Positions 35,687-46,116 of a DNA stretch of 64,000 nucleotides are shown here, piece after piece. Origin of the DNA: Plantactinospora endophytica (GTDB taxonomy: Bacteria > Actinomycetota > Actinomycetes > Mycobacteriales > Micromonosporaceae); NCBI RefSeq assembly GCF_016862915.1, contig NZ_BONW01000005.1, positions 1 to 64,000 on the forward strand, in the 5' to 3' direction. Both the position numbers and the translations under genes were made by a program. Position 1 is the first letter of the stretch. Each line of letters opens with the position of its first letter. The notes below the pieces were generated by a model. The model was not told the DNA's origin. It saw only the letters and a program-made list of their open reading frames with translations, and did not search any database.

Positions 35687-37768
35687 TCAGATCCGCAGTG
35701 CGCGTACGCCGCCGGCCGGCACCCGGCACACGCCCTGGTGGACGGTGCCGTCGAGCAGGTCGGTGCCGGTCGCCGGCAGTCCCGCGTCCCGGTCGGTGTG
35801 GTTGATCGCGACCAGGAACCGGCTGCCGTCGGCACCGGCCCGGCGGACCAGTTCGACCCCGTCCGGCACCCCGTCCGGCGGGACCAGCCCGGCGTCCCGG
35901 TACGCCGCCCGGAGCACCGGGCCGAGGCCGGCGGCGGAAAGCCGGGTCGAGACGTACCAGGCGTGGCCGGCACCGAAGACGTGCCGGGTGACCGCCGGCC
36001 CACCGGCCGCCGGACCGTCCAGATAGCTCCACACCGGCACGGCGCCCTGCGGCACCACCACCTCGGCCCAGACGTCCCCGACGATCTCCGACCTCGCCAC
36101 CCCCGCACCGGTGTCCACCGACGTGCCGTCGGCGTCCAGCCGGACCGTCTCGCCGGTGCGCAGCGGCAGGAACTCCTCCACGGTCAACCCGAGTAGTTCG
36201 CGCAGTGCCCCCGGATGCCCACCGGGATGCACGGCGTCGTCGGCGTCCACAATCCCGGAGAAGTACGAGACCAGCACCGTCCCGCCGCCCGCGACGTACC
36301 GGCGGAGGTTCTCCGCCGCAGCCGGCGTGGTCAGGTAGAGACTCGGTACGACGACCAGCCGGTAGCCGTCGAGAGCCCGCTCCGGGTGGGCGAAGTCCAC
36401 CGTGAACCGGTCCCGCCAGAGCCGCTCGTAGTAGGCCGCCATCCGCTCCCGGTAGTCCAGGTCCGTCGACGGGCGCCAGTCCAGTTCCACCGCCCACCAG
36501 GACTCCCAGTCCCAGAGCACCGCCACCTCGGCGACCACCCGGGTGCCGCGCAGCGGTTCGAGGCCGGGCAGGTCGGCGCCGAGCGCCACCACCTCGCGCC
36601 AGACCCGGGTGTCGGTGCCGCCGTGCGGCAGCATCGCACTGTGGAACTTCTCGGCGCCGAACCGGGACGCCCGCCACTGGAAGAAGAGTGCCGACTCGGC
36701 GCCCCGGGCCAGGTGCGCGAGGCTGTTCCGGCGCAGTTCGCCGGGGCGCTTGGCGATGTTGCGGGGCTGCCAGTTCACCGCCGAGGTGGCGTGTTCCATC
36801 AGCAGCCACGGCCGGCCCCCGGCGACTCCCCGGGTCAGGTCGGCGCACATGGCCAACTCGATGTGGTTGTCGGGCTGCTCGGCCCGCAGGTAGTGGTCGT
36901 TGGAGACCACGTCCACCTCGGCCGCCCAGCGCCAGTAGTCGATCGTCTTGCAGTTGGCGATCATGAAGTTGGTGGTCACCGGCACGCCGGGGGAGAGCCG
37001 GTGCAGGATGTCCCGTTCCCGTCGGAAGTTGGCCAGGTGCGCGTCGGAGGAGAAGCGCAGGAAGTCGAGCTGCTGGGTCGGGTTGACCGAGGTCGGCGCG
37101 GCGTGCGGCGGCTCGATCTCGGCCCAGTCGCCGTACCGCTGGCCCCAGAAGGTGGTGCCCCAGGTGGCGTTCAACGTGGCCAGGTCGCCGTACCGGTCGC
37201 GCAGCCAGTCGCGGAACGCGTCCGTCGAGGTGGGGCAGTAGCAGAGCGCGTTGGCGCCGCCGTACTCGTTGTGCGAGTGCCAGAGCACCAGCGCCGGGTG
37301 GTCGGCGTAACGGCGGGCGAGCTGTTCGGTGATCCGCGCGCTGGCTTCGGCGTACGCGGGTGAGCTGGGGCAGAACGACTGCCGTGCTCCGCCGCCGAGG
37401 CGTACGCCGTGCCGGTCCACCAGGGTCGCCTCCGGATGCCGGCGGCGGAACCAGGCCGGCGGTACGGCGGTCGGGGTGGCCAGGTCGACCGCGATCCCGC
37501 CGTCGTGCAGCAGGTCGAGCAGCCGGTCGAACCAGCCGAACTCGTACCGCCGCTCGGCGGGTTCCAGCAGGGCCCAGGCGAAGATCCCGACGCTGACCAG
37601 GTTCACTCCCGCCGTACGCATCAACTCGACGTCCTCGGCCCAGACGGACTCCGGCCACTGCTCGGGGTTGTAGTCGCCGCCGTACGCCAGGCGGGCCAGC
37701 CGGGGCAGCGGCCCGGCCCGGCCTGCGAGGTCCTCGCCGGTTGCCACGAGTTGCGGGGTCTGACTCAT
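35687..37768 (-). CDS. GH42 beta-galactosidase
   Basis: 693 aa glycoside hydrolase family 42. The barrel begins LAYGGDYNPEQWPESVW. The acid/base Glu is in LWHSHNEYGG and the nucleophile Glu in LLMEHATSAVNWQ. The trimerisation and C-terminal beta domains follow (RLVVVPSLYLTTPA, VLVSYFSGIVD). No signal peptide, so it acts in the cytoplasm on imported galacto-oligosaccharides. ATG at 37768 (MSQTPQL). It is divergent from the transporter genes, with two operators between. Confidence 0.95.
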   Translation of the reverse strand: MSQTPQLVATGEDLAGRAGPLPRLARLAYGGDYNPEQWPESVWAEDVELMRTAGVNLVSVGIFAWALLEPAERRYEFGWFDRLLDLLHDGGIAVDLATPTAVPPAWFRRRHPEATLVDRHGVRLGGGARQSFCPSSPAYAEASARITEQLARRYADHPALVLWHSHNEYGGANALCYCPTSTDAFRDWLRDRYGDLATLNATWGTTFWGQRYGDWAEIEPPHAAPTSVNPTQQLDFLRFSSDAHLANFRRERDILHRLSPGVPVTTNFMIANCKTIDYWRWAAEVDVVSNDHYLRAEQPDNHIELAMCADLTRGVAGGRPWLLMEHATSAVNWQPRNIAKRPGELRRNSLAHLARGAESALFFQWRASRFGAEKFHSAMLPHGGTDTRVWREVVALGADLPGLEPLRGTRVVAEVAVLWDWESWWAVELDWRPSTDLDYRERMAAYYERLWRDRFTVDFAHPERALDGYRLVVVPSLYLTTPAAAENLRRYVAGGGTVLVSYFSGIVDADDAVHPGGHPGALRELLGLTVEEFLPLRTGETVRLDADGTSVDTGAGVARSEIVGDVWAEVVVPQGAVPVWSYLDGPAAGGPAVTRHVFGAGHAWYVSTRLSAAGLGPVLRAAYRDAGLVPPDGVPDGVELVRRAGADGSRFLVAINHTDRDAGLPATGTDLLDGTVHQGVCRVPAGGVRALRI

Positions 37769-37783
37769 GCGGGATCTCCGAAC

Positions 37784-37797
37784 TGTGCGCGCTCCCA
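37784..37797. promoter_or_regulatory. LacI-type operator 3 (galactan locus)
   Basis: TGTGCGCGCTCCCA, 16 nt upstream of the beta-galactosidase ATG. It differs from the shared pattern at one core base (C for A). Confidence 0.7.
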
Positions 37798-37883
37798 GGG
37801 ATAGTCCGCATGATTGCACACGGATCTACAAGGCGGACAAGTCATTGGAGGCGACTTGACATGATCGATCGAGGGTCGAAGAC

Positions 37884-37897
37884 TGTGAGCGCTCCCA
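37884..37897. promoter_or_regulatory. LacI-type operator 4 (galactan locus)
   Basis: TGTGAGCGCTCCCA, exactly 100 bp from operator 3 and 54 nt upstream of the substrate-binding-protein ATG. Confidence 0.82.
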
Positions 37898-37950
37898 GTT
37901 GTTTCTGGTTGATCACCAGCCGATGACACCGTGGAAACTGAGAGGTTGAG

Positions 37951-39252
37951 ATGACCCGTACGCTCGGCGCGAAGATCCTGGCAGTGGCTCTCGGCGTCAG
38001 CCTGGTCGCTGCCTGCACCTCCACTTCGAACGACGATCCCGAGGAGCCGACCGGCCCGGTCGAGCTGACCTTCTGGTCCTGGGCGCCCAACATCGAGAAG
38101 CTGGTCGACCGGTGGAACACCGACAACCCGGAGACCAAGGTGACGCTGAGCAAGCAGGCCGGCGGAGCGGACATCGTCACCAAGCTGCTCACCGCCGCCA
38201 AGGCGGGCAACCCGCCGGACCTCGCCCAGGTCGAATACCAGGCACTGCCCACACTGGTCAGCAACGACGTACTGGCCGACATCGCCGAGCAGGCCAAACC
38301 GCTGAAGGAGAAGTTCTCCGACGGCACCTGGCGACAGGTGACCCTCGGCACCGACGCGGTGTACGCGGTTCCGCAGGACGCCGCGCCGATGATGCTCTAC
38401 TACCGCGCCGACCTGTTCACGCAGTACGGGTTGACCGTGCCGGGGACCTGGGAGGAGTTCGCCCAGACCGCCCGTACGCTGCGCGGCAAGACGAAGAAGC
38501 ATTTCCTGACCACCTTCTCCGCCAACGACCCGGGCTGGTTCGCCGGGCTGGCCCAGCAGGCCGGCGCGAACTGGTGGGGGATCGACGGCGAGTTCTGGAA
38601 GGTCACCGTCAACGACGCCGGCACGAGGAAGGTCGCCGACTACTGGGGCGGGCTGGTCGGCGAGGGCGTGGTCGACGGCAAGCCGATGTACACCCCGGAG
38701 TGGAACAAGGCGCTGAACGACGGCAGCCTGCTGGCCTGGCCCAGCGCCGTCTGGGCTCCGGGCGTGCTGGTCGGCAACGCACCGGCCACCAAGGGCAAGT
38801 GGGCGATGGCGCCGCTGCCACAGTGGACCGCCGGGGAGAACCGGACCGGCAACTGGGGCGGCTCCTCGACCGGCGTCACCGCGGCGTCCAAGCACAAGGC
38901 GGCGGCGGTCCGCTTCGCCACCTGGCTGAACACCGACGCCGCCGCGACGACAATGCTGGTCCGAGAGTGCGCCGTCTACCCGGCGGCCCGGGACGCCCAG
39001 TCCGGCCCGGCGCTGGCCTCGCCACCGGACTTCTTCGCCAACCAGGCCGACTTCTATCCGCTGGCCAAGCAGATCGCCGACACCGCCGCCGGAGTCACCT
39101 GGGGACCGAACGTCAACGTCACCTACGAGACGTACCAGGACGCGTTCGGCAAGGCGATCACCGGCAGGACGCCGTTCGGGGCGGCGGTCGACGCGATGCA
39201 GACCGCGACCGTCGACGACATGCGGAAGAACGGCTTCACCATCGCCGGCTGA
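37951..39252 (+). CDS. ABC sugar-binding lipoprotein
   Basis: 433 aa extracytoplasmic solute-binding protein (family 1). The signal peptide MTRTLGAKILAVALGVSLVA ends in a lipobox LVAAC (lipidated Cys at residue 22). The mature part has ELTFWSWAPNIEKLVDRWN and YAVPQDAAPMMLYYRADLF, typical of oligosaccharide binders. Its place between operator 4 and two permeases, opposite GH42, makes galacto-oligosaccharides the likely ligand. ATG at 37951. Confidence 0.92.
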   Translation: MTRTLGAKILAVALGVSLVAACTSTSNDDPEEPTGPVELTFWSWAPNIEKLVDRWNTDNPETKVTLSKQAGGADIVTKLLTAAKAGNPPDLAQVEYQALPTLVSNDVLADIAEQAKPLKEKFSDGTWRQVTLGTDAVYAVPQDAAPMMLYYRADLFTQYGLTVPGTWEEFAQTARTLRGKTKKHFLTTFSANDPGWFAGLAQQAGANWWGIDGEFWKVTVNDAGTRKVADYWGGLVGEGVVDGKPMYTPEWNKALNDGSLLAWPSAVWAPGVLVGNAPATKGKWAMAPLPQWTAGENRTGNWGGSSTGVTAASKHKAAAVRFATWLNTDAAATTMLVRECAVYPAARDAQSGPALASPPDFFANQADFYPLAKQIADTAAGVTWGPNVNVTYETYQDAFGKAITGRTPFGAAVDAMQTATVDDMRKNGFTIAG

Positions 39253-39256
39253 GAAC

Positions 39257-39331
39257 GCCGAACCGCCACTGGCTGGAGACTGCCGGACCGCCACTGGCCG
39301 AAGATCGCCGGTCCGTCGCCGGCCGAAGACC
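39257..39331 (+). repeat. Three 25-bp tandem repeats
   Basis: Imperfect copies of GCCGRACCGCCACTGGCYGR-AGAYY at 39257-39281, 39282-39306 and 39307-39331, in the gap between the binding-protein and first permease genes. May be neutral slippage or lower permease expression relative to the binding protein. Confidence 0.8.
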
Positions 39332-39373
39332 ATCGGGCCGGCGACGACGACCGGCCGACCGAACGGAGAGTCG

Positions 39374-40303
39374 ATGCCAACGGCCACCCCCGGGGTGCGC
39401 CGCCGGGGAAGGCGTACCGGGATCCCGTACGTCTTCCTCGCCCCGGCGGTGATCCTGTTCCTCGCCTTCTTCCTCGCCCCGATCGGGTACGCGGGGTACC
39501 TGAGCCTGCGCAAGGTCCGGATCTCCGGGCTGGGGCTGGGCCGGGGCTCCCGGACCGAGGTCTTCGCCGGGCTGGAGAACTACCGCAACGCGGTCACCGA
39601 CTCCGAACTCTGGTCCGGCGCGTTGCGGGTGCTCGGCTACGGGGCACTGCTGGTGCCGACGATGCTCGGCCTGGCCCTGCTCTTCGCCCTGCTGCTGGAC
39701 CGGCCCCGGGCCCAACTCGCCCGGTTCAGCCGTACCGCGATCTTCCTGCCGTACGCGGTGCCGGCGGTGATCGCCAGCCTGCTCTGGGGCTTCCTCTACC
39801 TGCCGGCGACCAGCCCGCTGAACGACCTGCTGGTCCGGTTCGGGCTGCCCGAGCCGGACCTGCTCGGCACCGACGCGGTCTTCTACGCGGTGGTCAACAT
39901 CGCGCTCTGGGGCGGGGTCGGCTTCAACATGATCGTGCTCTACACCGCGCTCCGGGCCATCCCGCCGGAGCTGTACGAGTCGGCCCGCCTCGACGGCTGC
40001 TCCGAGATCCAGGTCGCGCTCCGGATCAAGATCCCGCTGCTCGCTCCGGCCCTGGTGATGACCACGCTGTTCACGATGATCGCCACGTTGCAGGTGTTCA
40101 GCGAGCCGATGACGCTCGCGCCGATGACCAACTCGATCTCGTCGACCTGGACCCCGCTGATGAAGATCTACCGCGACGCCTTCGCCACCGACGACCGGTA
40201 CGCCGCTGCGGCCACCTCGGTGCTGGTCGCCGCGATCACCCTGGTCCTGTCGTTGGGCTTCCTGCGGCTGGTGCAGAAGCGGGCCTTCGGACAGGAGCAC
40301 TGA
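39374..40303 (+). CDS. ABC sugar permease (MalF type)
   Basis: 309 aa inner-membrane component with six helices. The EAA loop is ELYESARLDGCSEIQVALRI, which docks the ATPase. GGAGAG lies before the ATG at 39374. Pairs with the MalG-type permease one base downstream. Confidence 0.94.
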   Translation: MPTATPGVRRRGRRTGIPYVFLAPAVILFLAFFLAPIGYAGYLSLRKVRISGLGLGRGSRTEVFAGLENYRNAVTDSELWSGALRVLGYGALLVPTMLGLALLFALLLDRPRAQLARFSRTAIFLPYAVPAVIASLLWGFLYLPATSPLNDLLVRFGLPEPDLLGTDAVFYAVVNIALWGGVGFNMIVLYTALRAIPPELYESARLDGCSEIQVALRIKIPLLAPALVMTTLFTMIATLQVFSEPMTLAPMTNSISSTWTPLMKIYRDAFATDDRYAAAATSVLVAAITLVLSLGFLRLVQKRAFGQEH

Positions 40304-40304
40304 G

Positions 40305-41231
40305 ATGGCCGGAACCGACACCGCCACGACCGGCCGGGGCACGCTCACCGGGCAACCGGAGCGATCGGGGGCCGGAACGGGCGGCCGGCCCGACGGCCAG
40401 GGCCGGATCGCCCGGCTGGCGCCGACCGCGATCCTGCTGCTCGGGGCGTTCTACTGCCTGCTGCCGGTGGCCTGGGTACTGGTCGCCGCCAGCAAGGACG
40501 CGAGCACCCTGTTCACCAGTTCCACCTTCGCCCCCGGCGACGCGCTGGTCGACAACGTGGCCGGGCTGTCGGCGTACCGGGACGGGCTTTTCTGGCGGTG
40601 GATGCTGAACACCCTGCTCTACGCCGGGGTCGGGGCGGCACTCTCGGCGGCCGTCTCCGGGCTGAGCGGGTACACGCTGGCCAAGTTCGCGTTCCCGGGC
40701 CGGTCGGTGGTGTTCAACGTACTGCTCGCCGGGGTGCTGGTGCCGGGGATCACGCTGGCCGTGCCGCAGTACCTGCTGCTGGCGAAGGTGGGACTGACCG
40801 ACACGTACTGGTCGGTGCTGCTGCCCAGCATCGTCAGCCCGTACGGCATCTACCTGGCCCGGATCTACGCGGCGGCGGCGGTACCGGACTCGGTGGTCGA
40901 GGCGGCCCGGGTCGACGGTGCGAGCGAGTTCGGCATCTTCCGCAGGGTGGCGCTGCCGATGATGGTGCCCGGCCTGATCACCGTCTTCCTGCTCCAGTTC
41001 GTGGCCATCTGGAACAACTTCCTGCTGCCGTTCATCATGCTCGCCGACGACGAGCGGTTCCCGGTCACGCTCGGCCTCTACACGCTGCTCAACCAGGGCA
41101 ACACCCAGCCGGCGCTGTACCGGTTCGTGATCGCCGGCTCGCTGCTGTCGATCGTCCCGCTGGTGGCGCTCTTCCTGTCGCTGCAACGCTACTGGCGGAT
41201 CGACCTGCTCTCCGGGGCCACCAAGTCGTAG
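40305..41231 (+). CDS. ABC sugar permease (MalG type)
   Basis: 308 aa membrane component. The EAA loop is SVVEAARVDGASEFGIFRRV near residue 200, and helices such as AILLLGAFYCLLPVAWVLVA are visible. ATG 40305 lies one base after the previous stop. No ATPase gene follows, so a shared MsiK/MalK-type ATPase encoded elsewhere is probably used. Confidence 0.94.
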   Translation: MAGTDTATTGRGTLTGQPERSGAGTGGRPDGQGRIARLAPTAILLLGAFYCLLPVAWVLVAASKDASTLFTSSTFAPGDALVDNVAGLSAYRDGLFWRWMLNTLLYAGVGAALSAAVSGLSGYTLAKFAFPGRSVVFNVLLAGVLVPGITLAVPQYLLLAKVGLTDTYWSVLLPSIVSPYGIYLARIYAAAAVPDSVVEAARVDGASEFGIFRRVALPMMVPGLITVFLLQFVAIWNNFLLPFIMLADDERFPVTLGLYTLLNQGNTQPALYRFVIAGSLLSIVPLVALFLSLQRYWRIDLLSGATKS

Positions 41232-41314
41232 CGGCGGATGTGTACAGGAAGGGGGCGAGCGGTGTCACAAGCTCCGGTGCCGCCGCCGGTGGCCGACCCG
41301 GGGACAATGACAGG

Positions 41315-42343
41315 GTGACCGCGCCCGATCGCAGCCGTACCCGCCGGATGAGGCCCCGCCCGACCATGGACGACGTGGCGGCGGTGGCCGGCGTCTCCCG
41401 GGGTACCGTCTCCCGGGTGCTCAACGGCGGGCACAACGTCAGCGGCCCGGCCTCGGAGGCCGTCCGGCGGGCCATCCGCAAGACCGGGTACGTGCTCAAC
41501 CAGCACGCCCGGAGCCTGGTCACCCAACGCTCGGACTCGGTGGCGTTCATCCTCTCCGAGCCGCAGGACCGGCTCTTCGAGGACCCAAACTTCAACATCC
41601 TGCTCCGGGGTTGCACCCAGGAGCTGGCCGAGCACGACATCACGCTGCTGCTGACCATCGCCGGCACCCAGGAGGACCGCAAGCGCGTCGGCCGGTACGT
41701 CACCGGCGGGCACGTGGACGGCGCACTGGTGATCTCCACCCACGCCGGCAGCCCGCTGCTGGACGAGCTGGACTCCCGGGGCCTGCCGTTCGTGGCCGTC
41801 GGCCGGCCGCTCGGCCGGGACTCCGACGTCAGCTACGTCGCCGCCGACGACCGGGGCGGAGCCCGGCAGATGGTCAGCTACCTGCGCTCCCGGGGGCACC
41901 GCACGATCGGCACCATCACCGGCCCACTGGACACCTCCGGCGGGGTGGACCGGCTCGCCGGCTACCACGACGTGCTCGGCGAGACCGACCCCCGGCTGGT
42001 GGTGACCGGCGACTACACCTCCGACGGCGGCGAGGCGGCGATGGAACGGCTGCTGCGCCAGGCACCGGAGCTGGACGCCGTCTTCGTCAGCTCGGACCTG
42101 ATGGCCAACGGGGCGATCGCGGCACTGCGCCGGGCCGGCAAGCGGGTACCCGACGACGTCGCGGTCGGCGGCTTCGACGACTCCAAGGTCGCCACCACCT
42201 CCGTACCGCGACTCACCACCATCCGACAGCCGTGGGCCCGGATCAGCGCCGAGATGGTACGGCTGCTCCTCGGGCACCTGGCCGGCGACTCGCACGCGGC
42301 GGTCATCCTTCCCACCGAGCTGGTGATCCGGGAGTCCGCATAA
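41315..42343 (+). CDS. LacI-family repressor of the galactan locus
   Basis: 342 aa. The helix-turn-helix is TMDDVAAVAGVSRGTVSRVL with hinge helix (AIRKTGYVLNQHARSLV). The periplasmic-binding-protein-like domain contains DAVFVSSDLMANGAIAAL and VAVGGFDDSKVATTSVPRL. GTG at 41315 follows GACAAT (41303-41308) at leaderless distance. It ends the transporter operon or is separately transcribed. The four TGKGAGCGCTCMCA sites are its likely targets. Confidence 0.93.
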   Translation: MTAPDRSRTRRMRPRPTMDDVAAVAGVSRGTVSRVLNGGHNVSGPASEAVRRAIRKTGYVLNQHARSLVTQRSDSVAFILSEPQDRLFEDPNFNILLRGCTQELAEHDITLLLTIAGTQEDRKRVGRYVTGGHVDGALVISTHAGSPLLDELDSRGLPFVAVGRPLGRDSDVSYVAADDRGGARQMVSYLRSRGHRTIGTITGPLDTSGGVDRLAGYHDVLGETDPRLVVTGDYTSDGGEAAMERLLRQAPELDAVFVSSDLMANGAIAALRRAGKRVPDDVAVGGFDDSKVATTSVPRLTTIRQPWARISAEMVRLLLGHLAGDSHAAVILPTELVIRESA

Positions 42344-42425
42344 CGGCCGAGGTGTCCGGACCTGCCCGGGTCGGGCACGGTGATCCGGGCCGTTCCCCGG
42401 CCGATGATCTGGCACGCTGGTAAGC

Positions 42426-43265
42426 GTGCTGATGGTGCCCGTACGCCAACTCGGGGAGGCCGAGCGCGGCGCGGTGGAGCGGATCCTCGACCTCGATCCC
42501 TTCGCCGCCGCACAGGTGGCCGAGCGGGTCACCGCCAACGGTCTCTCCTGGTGGCGGGCGGACGGCCGGGTGCTCGGCTACGGCACCCGGGACAACCTCG
42601 AGTCGCTCTGCTGGCTCGGCGGGCAGGTCACCCCGGTCTGCGCCGGCCGGTCCGCCATCGCCGCCTTCGCCGAGGCGCTCGGTGCCGAGGAGCGGAGCTG
42701 CTCGTCGATCGTCGGGCGGGCCGACGGGGTGCTCGGGCTCTGGGAGCGGCTCTCCGGCCGGTGGGGACCGGCCCGGGACGTACGCCCAAACCAGCCGCTG
42801 CTGGCGACCGGCACGGCGCCGCAGGTGGCGCCGGACCCCGACGTGCATCCGGTCCGGCCGGGCGAGATCGACGCGCTCTTTCCGGCGGCGGTGGCGATGT
42901 ACACCGAGGAGGTGGGCGTGTCGCCGCTGGCCGAGGACGGCGGGCGGGCGTACCGGCAGCGGGTGGCCGAGCTGGTCCGGGCCCGCCGGGCGTACGCCCG
43001 GGTGGTGGACGGCCAGGTGATCTTCAAGGCCGAGCTGGCGGTCGTCACCCGGCGCACGGCGCAGATCCAGGGGGTCTGGGTCGACCCGGAGTGGCGCGGC
43101 CGGGGCATCGGAGTCGCCGCGATGGCGGCGGTGGTGCGGGACGCGTTGGCCCGGGTCGCCCCCACGGTGAGCCTCTACGTCAACGACTACAACGCGCCGG
43201 CCCGCCGGGTCTACGAGCGGTGCGGGTTCCGCTCGGTCGGCACCTTCGCCACCGTGCTCTTCTGA
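42426..43265 (+). CDS. DUF4081/GNAT acetyltransferase, ispG-neighbour family
   Basis: 279 aa. The N-terminal half (to about residue 130) resembles DUF4081. The C-terminal half is a GNAT domain with VWVDPEWRGRGIGVAAMAAV and VNDYNAPARRVYERCGF. Mycobacteria carry a related gene (Rv2867c) directly after ispG; here a 15-kb carbohydrate region lies between them. GTG at 42426, with an in-frame ATG at 42432 as an alternative. Substrate unknown. Confidence 0.85.
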   Translation: MLMVPVRQLGEAERGAVERILDLDPFAAAQVAERVTANGLSWWRADGRVLGYGTRDNLESLCWLGGQVTPVCAGRSAIAAFAEALGAEERSCSSIVGRADGVLGLWERLSGRWGPARDVRPNQPLLATGTAPQVAPDPDVHPVRPGEIDALFPAAVAMYTEEVGVSPLAEDGGRAYRQRVAELVRARRAYARVVDGQVIFKAELAVVTRRTAQIQGVWVDPEWRGRGIGVAAMAAVVRDALARVAPTVSLYVNDYNAPARRVYERCGFRSVGTFATVLF

Positions 43266-43296
43266 ACTCCGACGGCCCCGCCGACCCCGCTGCCGG

Positions 43297-44376
<1,080 letters not shown>

Positions 44377-44507
44377 CTACCCGCCCCACGGAAAGGGCGC
44401 CGAACCGGACCATGCCGTCGAGCCGCCGCCCCGGTACGGGCGCCGAACGGATCGTGGCCTCCCACCGCCCTTGTGGCGGGTGGCGGGAGACCACGGTCAA
44501 CCTAGCG

Positions 44508-45830
44508 TCAGGCCGGCTGCGGGGCGGGATCGCGGTCCCGGACCGGCTGCTCGGCCGGCGGCTCCTCGTCCAGCAGTTCGCGCCGGCCGGCGGAGTCGTA
44601 CGCGGCCCGGTCCAGTACGCCCTCCCGGGCGGCGACCACGGTCGGCACCAGCGCCTGCCCGGCGACGTTGGTGGCGGTGCGGATCATGTCCAGGATCGGG
44701 TCGATGGCGAGCAGCAGGCCGGCACCGGCCAGCGGCAGGCCGAGCGTGCTCAGGGTCAGCGTGAGCATCACCAGCGCGCCGGTCAGCCCGGCGGTGGCGG
44801 CCGAGCCGACCACCGAGACGAAGGCGATCAGCAGGTAGTCGAGCGGGCTCAGGCTCACCCCGAAGACCTGGGCGACGAAGATCGCGGCCAGCGCCGGGTA
44901 GATCGCGGCGCAGCCGTCCATCTTGGTGGTCGCGCCGAACGGTACGGCGAACGAGGCGTACTCGCGCGACACGCCGATCCGCTCCACCGAGCGCTGGGTC
45001 ACCGGCATGGTGCCGACGGACGAGCGGGAGACGAAGGCCAACTCGATCGCGGGCCAGGTGCCGGCGTAGAAGCGCAGCGGGTTGAGCTTGCCGCCGACGA
45101 TCAGCACCAGCGGGTAGACCACCAGCAGCACGATCGCGCAGCCGACGTAGACCGCGGTGGTGAACTTGGCCAGCGGCGCCAGCAGATCCCACCCGTACGC
45201 CTCGACGGCGTGGCCGATCAGGCCGAGCGTGCCGATCGGGGCGAGCCGGATCAGCCACCAGAGCGCCTTCTGGGTGATCGCCAGCAGCGCCTTGTTGAGG
45301 TTGACGAACGGCTCGGCGGCGGCGCCGACCAGCAGCGCGGCGATCCCGGCGACGACGGCCAGGAAGACGATCTGGAGCACGTTGTTCTCGACGAACGCGC
45401 CGACCGGGTTCTCCGGGATGATGCCGGTGAGGAAGTCGGTCCACGAGCCGGTCCGCTCGGGCGCCTTGGCTCCGGCGACGTCCAGGGTGACGCCCCGGCC
45501 CGGGTTGACCAGCAGGCCGAGCCCGATGCCGACGGCGACCGAGATCAGCGCGGTGATGCCGAACCAGAGCAGGGTCTTCAGCGCCAGCCGGGCGGCGTTG
45601 GCCACCCCGCGCAGGCTGACCACACTGACCACCAGGGCGGTGAAGACCAGCGGCGGCACGGCGAGCCGCAGCAACTGGACGAAGATGCCGCCGATCTCGT
45701 CGAGGGTGGTGCCGAGCCAGGAGATCTCGGCGGCCCGGGCGAGATAGCCGAGCGCGACACCGAGGACCAGACCGGCGAGGATCTGTACGGAAAATGGAAT
45801 CTTGCGAATGGCGGACGTCACGGTACTCAT
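44508..45830 (-). CDS. SLC1-family dicarboxylate/amino acid:cation symporter
   Basis: 440 aa membrane transporter (DAACS/SLC1). It starts MSTVTSAIRKIPFSVQIL. The serine-rich re-entrant loop is SRSSVGTMPVT (HP1), the NMDGT-like motif appears as KMDGCAAIYPAL, and HP2 lies around VVGSAATAGLTGAL. NMDGT altered to KMDGC suggests changed ion or substrate coupling. Glutamate, aspartate or C4-dicarboxylates are typical substrates. AAGGA precedes the ATG. Confidence 0.9.
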   Translation of the reverse strand: MSTVTSAIRKIPFSVQILAGLVLGVALGYLARAAEISWLGTTLDEIGGIFVQLLRLAVPPLVFTALVVSVVSLRGVANAARLALKTLLWFGITALISVAVGIGLGLLVNPGRGVTLDVAGAKAPERTGSWTDFLTGIIPENPVGAFVENNVLQIVFLAVVAGIAALLVGAAAEPFVNLNKALLAITQKALWWLIRLAPIGTLGLIGHAVEAYGWDLLAPLAKFTTAVYVGCAIVLLVVYPLVLIVGGKLNPLRFYAGTWPAIELAFVSRSSVGTMPVTQRSVERIGVSREYASFAVPFGATTKMDGCAAIYPALAAIFVAQVFGVSLSPLDYLLIAFVSVVGSAATAGLTGALVMLTLTLSTLGLPLAGAGLLLAIDPILDMIRTATNVAGQALVPTVVAAREGVLDRAAYDSAGRRELLDEEPPAEQPVRDRDPAPQPA

Positions 45831-46116
45831 GAATGGAGTCCTTTGTCTGGTTCCGGCGCGGCAATCTGAGCCGGGGGTACGCCGGATCGGCGGTCTGCGG
45901 TCGGCGGGAACGCGTCAGCCGCGACAGCAGCCGCTGGCCTGCAGTCGAAGGTCGACGTACAGGCGCACGGTCAGAAACCAGACATTGGTCATCGTCAAGA
46001 GACGATACGGCGCCGGAGGCGGTAATGAAAGGACGGATCTTCGTGAGGCGCCTTACAACCCACCCCGCCCCGCCGCCGTGATCGCGACAGCCGACCCGTC
46101 CCGCCGTCGCTGATCG

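Noticed and set aside
39257-39331. Tandem repeats as a CRISPR array
   Set aside because: The 25-bp units are contiguous, without spacers, and there are no cas genes. The same holds for the arrays at 17958 and 62330.
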